From Anaerolineae bacterium (GTDB taxonomy: Bacteria; Chloroflexota; Anaerolineae; JAAYZQ01): a stretch of DNA of 10,354 bases. Shown piece after piece: positions 7,096 to 10,354 of the stretch. The stretch is taken from positions 1 through 10,354 of the forward strand of contig JAFGOG010000066.1 in assembly GCA_016926595.1 (NCBI GenBank), in the 5' to 3' direction. The first letter of the stretch is position 1, and every line of letters begins with the position of its first letter. The translations under genes were made by a program, and so were the position numbers. The notes under the pieces are model-generated. The model saw only the letters and a list, made by a program, of their open reading frames with translations, ran no database searches and had not been told where the DNA came from.

Positions 7096-7112
7096 GGCTC
7101 CAACCTCATCCG

Positions 7113-7478
7113 ATGATGGCTATTCGCCGCCAGCACCTGTGTCAAGTATCCTTTGAATCAGCTCGCACCGGACAGTCTGTTGGGCCATTGGATGCAATCC
7201 TAGATACCGGTGCTGATGGCACATTGGTCCCACAACGCTACCTCGAAGCCATTGGTGCACGGCCGGTTATGGAGACTGGACTGCGCAGTCAGTGGGGAGA
7301 GCGACGGGCGGTGTATCTCTACCTGGTTTCCGTTCATGTCGGCAGTATCGAGCTGCCCGGCGCCTATGTGGTGGGCGACGAGCACTCGGACGAGGTCGTG
7401 ATTGGACGCGACGTGCTCAATAGGTTAAGGATCTGGCTTGACGGGCCAGGGAGCGTGTTGCGCATCTCGGAGGACTAA
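7113..7478 (+). CDS. Small retropepsin-like aspartic protease
   Basis: A 121-residue single-domain protein. LDAILDTGADGTLVP holds the DTG active-site motif (Asp31), followed by the usual hydrophobic stretch; near the end VIGRDVLNRLRIWLDGP matches the second retropepsin core motif (IG.D.L). Enzymes of this fold work as dimers with one Asp from each subunit, and the length fits one such subunit. There is no signal peptide or membrane helix, so it should be cytoplasmic. The start could be ATG 7113 or 7116; no Shine-Dalgarno motif is well placed, and I see no promoter in the short gap, which is filled by the palindrome at 7060-7095. It lies between the intact cyclase and the decayed copy, so it may have arrived or been stranded during that rearrangement. 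Natural substrate unknown. Fold call fairly sure. Confidence 0.82.
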   Translation: MMAIRRQHLCQVSFESARTGQSVGPLDAILDTGADGTLVPQRYLEAIGARPVMETGLRSQWGERRAVYLYLVSVHVGSIELPGAYVVGDEHSDEVVIGRDVLNRLRIWLDGPGSVLRISED

Positions 7479-7581
7479 AGCCCTCATCTTTGCTCATCTG
7501 CGCGCTTCTTGATTCACCTGGCCATGATCTCCTTGCCCAGTGAGAACGACGTCGAGTAGCACAATTTGGGTAAGTAGGTCC

Positions 7582-7818
7582 AATGGCCAGCTCTTAACGC
7601 ATTCGAACTACCTGGGCACCCACCTGGACGGCGAGATCCACTTTTTCACCCCGGGTAAGGACCTCGCCTCACTGGAACTCAACGACTTTCTCGTCGGGCC
7701 GGGTGTCGTCGTGTACCTGTCAGATGCCACCGGCGACTAGATCTACACCCTGGCCATGATCGAGGAGCGGGTCATCGACTTGCTATGCAACCAGCGGACG
7801 GCGATCGGTTTCTTTCTC
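7582..7818 (+). pseudogene. Decayed second copy of the cyclase gene
   Basis: From 7582 (AATGGCCAGCTC) the sequence follows the intact cyclase from 6281. By hand count 130 of the first 156 bases agree, and 47 of 52 residues. The copy lacks the first 36 codons. The metal ligand His46 has become Tyr (CAC to TAC). A 3-base loss changes GAC-TAT-CAG-ATC to GAC-TAG-ATC, making a stop at 7738-7740. After GAGGAGCGGGTC the sequence jumps to the match of 6836, losing the equivalent of 6476-6835 (360 bases, 120 codons) in frame. Similarity ends near 7818. No active enzyme can result. An ORF with a GTG start at 7540 runs into it but is not a credible gene. The preceding stretch 7479-7581 holds nothing I can identify. 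Confidence 0.88.
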
Positions 7819-7825
7819 TCGGGAC

Positions 7826-7859
7826 AAAACTCCCGGCTGCGCTGCCCTGCGGCCGGGAG
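7826..7859 (-). terminator. Intrinsic terminator of the minus-strand operon
   Basis: Read on the minus strand, an 8-bp stem (CTCCCGGC, 7859-7852, with GCCGGGAG, 7837-7830) and a 14-base loop are followed at once by TTTTG (7829-7825). The stem begins 8 bases after the M24 peptidase stop codon. It is the only hairpin in the window with a T-run, and it points the right way. Confidence 0.8.
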
Positions 7860-7867
7860 CCTGTTGC

Positions 7868-9055
7868 CTAGCGCAGGATCATCTCCACCTGAGGTGGGCC
7901 AAGGAACCTGGCGCCTGAGTCTGTGACCACCACGTCTTCTTCCAGGCCAATGTAGCCATAGCCGGGCGCCGCCAGCCCTGGCTCGATCGTGAACACCTGG
8001 CCTGCTTCCAGGGGCTGGTTGGGCGAATCGCCATAGCGCTCCCACGCCGGTCCCACGAACGCGCCGCCATCGTGCGCCAGGCGACCAAGCTGGTGGCCGG
8101 TGCCGTATTTGTATTCGGGATAGCCCGCGCCGGTCACGACGGCGCGGGTTACGGCGTCGACCTCGCGGCCCAGCGCGCCCGGCTTCATGGCCGCCGCCGC
8201 GGCCTGGATGGCGCGCACCACGGTGTCAAACCCGCGCTGCACCGGTTCGGGAGCGCTCGTTTCGCCGGGGGCCAGGTAGTAGATCACCCGCTGCAGATCG
8301 GAGCAATAGCCCTCCTGCTTGACCCCAAAATCGATGTGCAGGATATGCCCCCTCGCCAGCTTTTGCCCGGTCGGCCCGACATGGCCGACGGCCGACTCGG
8401 GCCCGGCGTTGACGGTGGGGCAGTGGCCGATGTTCCAGGCCGGCCCCACGCCCAGGTCGTCGAGCTGGGCCTGCATAAAGGCGGCGATCTCCCCCTCGGT
8501 CATGCCGGGGCGCGCGTAATCGTAGGTACGGGCAAAGATGGCCAGCGCCGTCTCGACCGCCGCCTCGACCCGCGCTGCCTCGCCAGGCGTTTTTCGCCCC
8601 CGCAGCGCGCCGATCACCTCGCCGGCAGAAGTAACTCGCCCGGCAAAGGGAGTGCCTTCCAGGTAGCCGAGCAGCACCTGGTACAGGCCGTGGCTCAGCC
8701 CGTCGGCCAGCACGTCGCCTGTCGAGTAGTTGAGGGCGATCTGCTTTGGATTCAGCCGCTCCAGTGTCTGAAGCAGATCAGGGCGCAGCGACTCGTGGTA
8801 GGGGATGACGGTCGAGTAGGCGCCGCCGCGGCGCACCGCCTCGGCTTCAAAGTGGCCGACGATGGCGATCCGCTCGCCCGAGTGAGTGAGGATCAAAGCG
8901 CTCTGCCAGGTCAGATCCTCGTCGCCGTAGATCAGGGGCAGGACCGGGTCGGCATGGGCGCTGGTCTCACGCACAAAGGTCAGCCACAGGTCGATCCCCT
9001 TTTCCTGCAAAATGTCGATAGCCTGGGTTACTTTTTCCTGGACAAGGGATGGCAT
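7868..9055 (-). CDS. M24 family metallopeptidase (Xaa-Pro aminopeptidase/creatinase-like)
   Basis: A 395-residue protein with the two-part build of the family: an N-terminal creatinase-like domain (about 1-145) and a pita-bread catalytic domain (about 150-395). All five expected metal ligands are seen: Asp242 (HIDFG), Asp253 (CSDLQR), His321 (GTGHQLG), Glu358 (TIEPG) and Glu372 (GLEED). His225 (VGHVG) and His328 (AHDGG) match the conserved active-site histidines. It should therefore be active, probably removing an N-terminal residue from short peptides, with Xaa-Pro specificity possible but not proven; creatinase-like members that are not peptidases have the same fold. The ATG has AAGGAG nine bases upstream. 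The DUF2804 gene ends 81 bases upstream and I see no clear promoter between, so co-transcription is likely. A T-run terminator follows. No signal peptide. Confidence 0.93.
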   Translation of the reverse strand: MPSLVQEKVTQAIDILQEKGIDLWLTFVRETSAHADPVLPLIYGDEDLTWQSALILTHSGERIAIVGHFEAEAVRRGGAYSTVIPYHESLRPDLLQTLERLNPKQIALNYSTGDVLADGLSHGLYQVLLGYLEGTPFAGRVTSAGEVIGALRGRKTPGEAARVEAAVETALAIFARTYDYARPGMTEGEIAAFMQAQLDDLGVGPAWNIGHCPTVNAGPESAVGHVGPTGQKLARGHILHIDFGVKQEGYCSDLQRVIYYLAPGETSAPEPVQRGFDTVVRAIQAAAAAMKPGALGREVDAVTRAVVTGAGYPEYKYGTGHQLGRLAHDGGAFVGPAWERYGDSPNQPLEAGQVFTIEPGLAAPGYGYIGLEEDVVVTDSGARFLGPPQVEMILR

Positions 9056-9084
9056 AGTAGATTGCTCCTTCGAACATGGATTTT

Positions 9085-9119
9085 CCCCTCACCCTGACCT
9101 CTCCTCCAGGGGCGAGGGG
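9085..9119. repeat. Imperfect palindromic repeat between the DUF2804 and M24 genes
   Basis: CCCCTC (9085-9090) pairs with GAGGGG (9114-9119), and inside it CCCTG (9092-9096) pairs with CAGGG (9107-9111), with a small internal loop. There is no T-run on either strand. It fills much of the 81-base gap between two minus-strand genes and belongs to the same C/G-tract style as 1472-1502 and the two copies in the kinase gene. Confidence 0.55.
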
Positions 9120-9136
9120 CGCCCTTTATGATCCTG

Positions 9137-10174
9137 TTACCACTGGGCGTGGTGCTCCTCGGCAAAGCCGATCACGCCCTGCAGCGGGATCGTCTCGCCG
9201 TCGTCGGCGATCACCTGGCCCTGGTAGTGGCCGAACATCTGGTGAACCTCGCTCTGGATCAGCAGCACATTGCTGCGCGCCACCCGCTCCTTGAACGGAA
9301 TGAACTCCAGGTCCAGCCGGCCGCTGGGCGCTGTCATACGCCACGGGCGCATGAAATCGGCCGGGTCATAGTCGAAACGGACCTCGCCCAGCTTGTGGAT
9401 GCGGCCGTCGAGGATGATCGCGTTCTCGGTGGCCGCGCTGGTGTCGCCAAAGCCAAAGCCAAGGTTCAGCCCCAGCGTGCGCTTGTCAGGCAGAAAGGTC
9501 GAGGCGCTGGCCCATACCCAGAAGCTGCGATACTCCCACACTCCCCGGCCCCAATCCAGGTTGCCCAGGCTGTCCTGCGGGGTCAGGGTCGCGCGGCGCT
9601 CGCCACGCTGCACCCAGCCCTCGGCCGGCAGGCAGTTGACCTTGCGGTTGTAGTAGAAACGGCGTTCGGCGATGGGGATCACAATGACCATCGATTCATG
9701 CTCAGGATGAAAGTAGAGGCCTACGTCGGCCGACAGACCCTGGCCGTTGTTAAAGGCAGGCCAGTCGACCTGGACCCGGCGGTGCGTGCCTTCCAGTCGA
9801 AAGGCGATCCGCACCCTGCCGTTGTCAAAGGTGCTGTCGCCCTGCTCGCTGTTGCGCGGCAGGTAAATGCCGCGGCCCAGGGGCACGAGCAGCGTCTCTT
9901 CGTGCAGCTCGCCGCTGACAAAATCGAGGGTGTAGACAAAGATAGTGCCGGCGTAGCCCAGGTGAGCTAGGGTGGCGGAAAAAAAGAACTCGGGGGTAGT
10001 GACGCCGTAATAGTCCCAGCGTTTCAGGCGAAAGGCCTGCAGCGGCCGGGCTAACCGGTAAAAGCGGGCGTTTTCCAGGTTGCAGTCAAGGAGCGGCTGC
10101 CTGGCCCATCCAACCTGGGCCAGGTTGCCATCCTTGTCCAACAGCGGCGATGTTGCAGTGAGCTCACGTTGCAT
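9137..10174 (-). CDS. DUF2804 family protein
   Basis: A 345-residue protein that matches DUF2804 by its opening (QRELTATSPLLDKDGNLAQVGWARQPLLDCN) and by RLKRWDYYGVTTPEFFFS, a conserved block in the family. Further blocks include WVQRGERRATLTPQDSLGNLDWGRGVWEYRSFW and LGLNLGFGFGDTSAATENAI. The pattern of short strands with many Trp and Tyr suggests an all-beta fold; I recall no proven activity for the family and assign none. There is no signal peptide or membrane helix. It starts 3 bases after the stop of the nucleotidyltransferase gene, with a purine-rich AGAAAGGG just upstream inside that gene's last codons, so the two are almost surely translated from one mRNA. That ties it, by context only, to sugar-nucleotide or envelope metabolism. 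Confidence 0.88.
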   Translation of the reverse strand: MQRELTATSPLLDKDGNLAQVGWARQPLLDCNLENARFYRLARPLQAFRLKRWDYYGVTTPEFFFSATLAHLGYAGTIFVYTLDFVSGELHEETLLVPLGRGIYLPRNSEQGDSTFDNGRVRIAFRLEGTHRRVQVDWPAFNNGQGLSADVGLYFHPEHESMVIVIPIAERRFYYNRKVNCLPAEGWVQRGERRATLTPQDSLGNLDWGRGVWEYRSFWVWASASTFLPDKRTLGLNLGFGFGDTSAATENAIILDGRIHKLGEVRFDYDPADFMRPWRMTAPSGRLDLEFIPFKERVARSNVLLIQSEVHQMFGHYQGQVIADDGETIPLQGVIGFAEEHHAQW

Positions 10175-10177
10175 AGC

Positions 10178-10354
10178 TTACCCTTTCTTATTTTCCCGGA
10201 AACTGGCCAGCGTATTCAGATACCCTTCCGGCACGCCAATGTCAAAGCACTGGCCGTCGATCAACAGGCCCATGAACCCATCCTCTTGGCGCAGCCGCTC
10301 CAACGCCGAGGTGAGCTGGAACTCGCCCCGCTCGCGAACGTCGCCGGCGATCTG
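10178..10354 (-). CDS. Sugar nucleotidyltransferase, C-terminal end (rest outside window)
   Basis: An open frame from the right edge gives 58 residues and a TAA at 10178-10180. The sequence RGEFQLTSALERLRQEDGF followed by GLLIDGQCFDIGVPEGYLNTL matches the C-terminal end of the catalytic domain of NTP-transferases such as glucose-1-phosphate thymidylyl- or uridylyltransferases and mannose-1-phosphate guanylyltransferases. In this family the E.QLTDA and FDIGTPEGY blocks close the sugar-phosphate pocket. No hexapeptide-repeat domain follows, so it is a short-form enzyme. It would make an NDP-sugar in the cytoplasm. Which nucleotide and sugar cannot be read from this end. It is the first gene seen of the minus-strand operon that continues with DUF2804. 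Confidence 0.85.
   Translation of the reverse strand, partial: QIAGDVRERGEFQLTSALERLRQEDGFMGLLIDGQCFDIGVPEGYLNTLASFRENKKG

Noticed and set aside
7540..7740. 66-codon gene with a GTG start overlapping the cyclase remnant
   Set aside because: Its first 14 codons match nothing and the rest is the truncated cyclase copy ending at a new stop. The metal ligand His is lost, so it is better described as a pseudogene.
8072..9097. 341-codon open frame on the plus strand
   Set aside because: Antisense to the M24 peptidase, whose five metal ligands are all present. The plus-strand product is low in order and matches no family I know.
1472..9119. CRISPR array or transposon ends made from the GC-rich repeats
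   Set aside because: The copies are few, unevenly spaced and imperfect, with no regular spacers, no transposase gene and no target-site duplications that I could see.
9128..9970. 280-codon open frame on the plus strand
   Set aside because: Antisense to the DUF2804 gene, which has clear conserved blocks and operon spacing.

Overview
The window is a GC-rich stretch of bacterial chromosome. It is most like a member of the Chloroflexota, probably Anaerolineae. The grounds are the gene content (a Hanks-type kinase joined to TPRs and an outer beta-propeller, a secreted M14 peptidase ending in a YLP-type tail, a DUF2804 gene, a kynurenine-formamidase-like cyclase) and the GC-rich palindromic repeats scattered between and inside genes. 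This assignment rests on family knowledge and pattern recognition, not on a phylogenetic test.

Layout. Bases 1-1455 (+) are the 3' part of a secreted M14 zinc carboxypeptidase with C-terminal beta-sandwich domains. A 195-base control region follows, holding a palindromic repeat, a perfect 22-base palindrome, a good sigma70-type promoter and a leader hairpin. It leads into a 916-residue transmembrane Ser/Thr kinase (1651-4401 +) whose outer linker carries two palindromic repeats in frame. Next come two separately promoted genes: a cytoplasmic gamma-glutamyltransferase-like enzyme of the YwrD type (4491-6098 +) and a metal-dependent cyclase/hydrolase (6173-7051 +). A 16-bp-stem palindrome (7060-7095) separates the cyclase from a small retropepsin-like protease gene (7113-7478 +). 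Beyond it lies a decayed second copy of the cyclase (7582-7818), truncated at the 5' end, carrying a stop codon, and missing 120 codons from its middle.

The right third is on the minus strand and reads leftward as a probable operon: the end of a sugar-nucleotidyltransferase (10178-10354), a DUF2804 protein (9137-10174, starting 3 bases after the previous stop) and an M24 metallopeptidase (7868-9055). It ends at a hairpin plus T-run terminator at 7826-7859, where it converges on the cyclase remnant.

How the genes fit together. The peptidase and kinase are envelope proteins. The GGT-like enzyme, cyclase and M24 peptidase are all hydrolases of small amide or peptide bonds, and could belong to one scavenging or catabolic locus, but nothing in the sequence names a shared substrate. 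I see no RNA genes, CRISPR array, transposase or attachment site. The most unusual signals are the palindromic repeats inside the kinase coding sequence, the palindrome-promoter-hairpin array ahead of the kinase, and the duplicated and decayed cyclase flanking the retropepsin gene.
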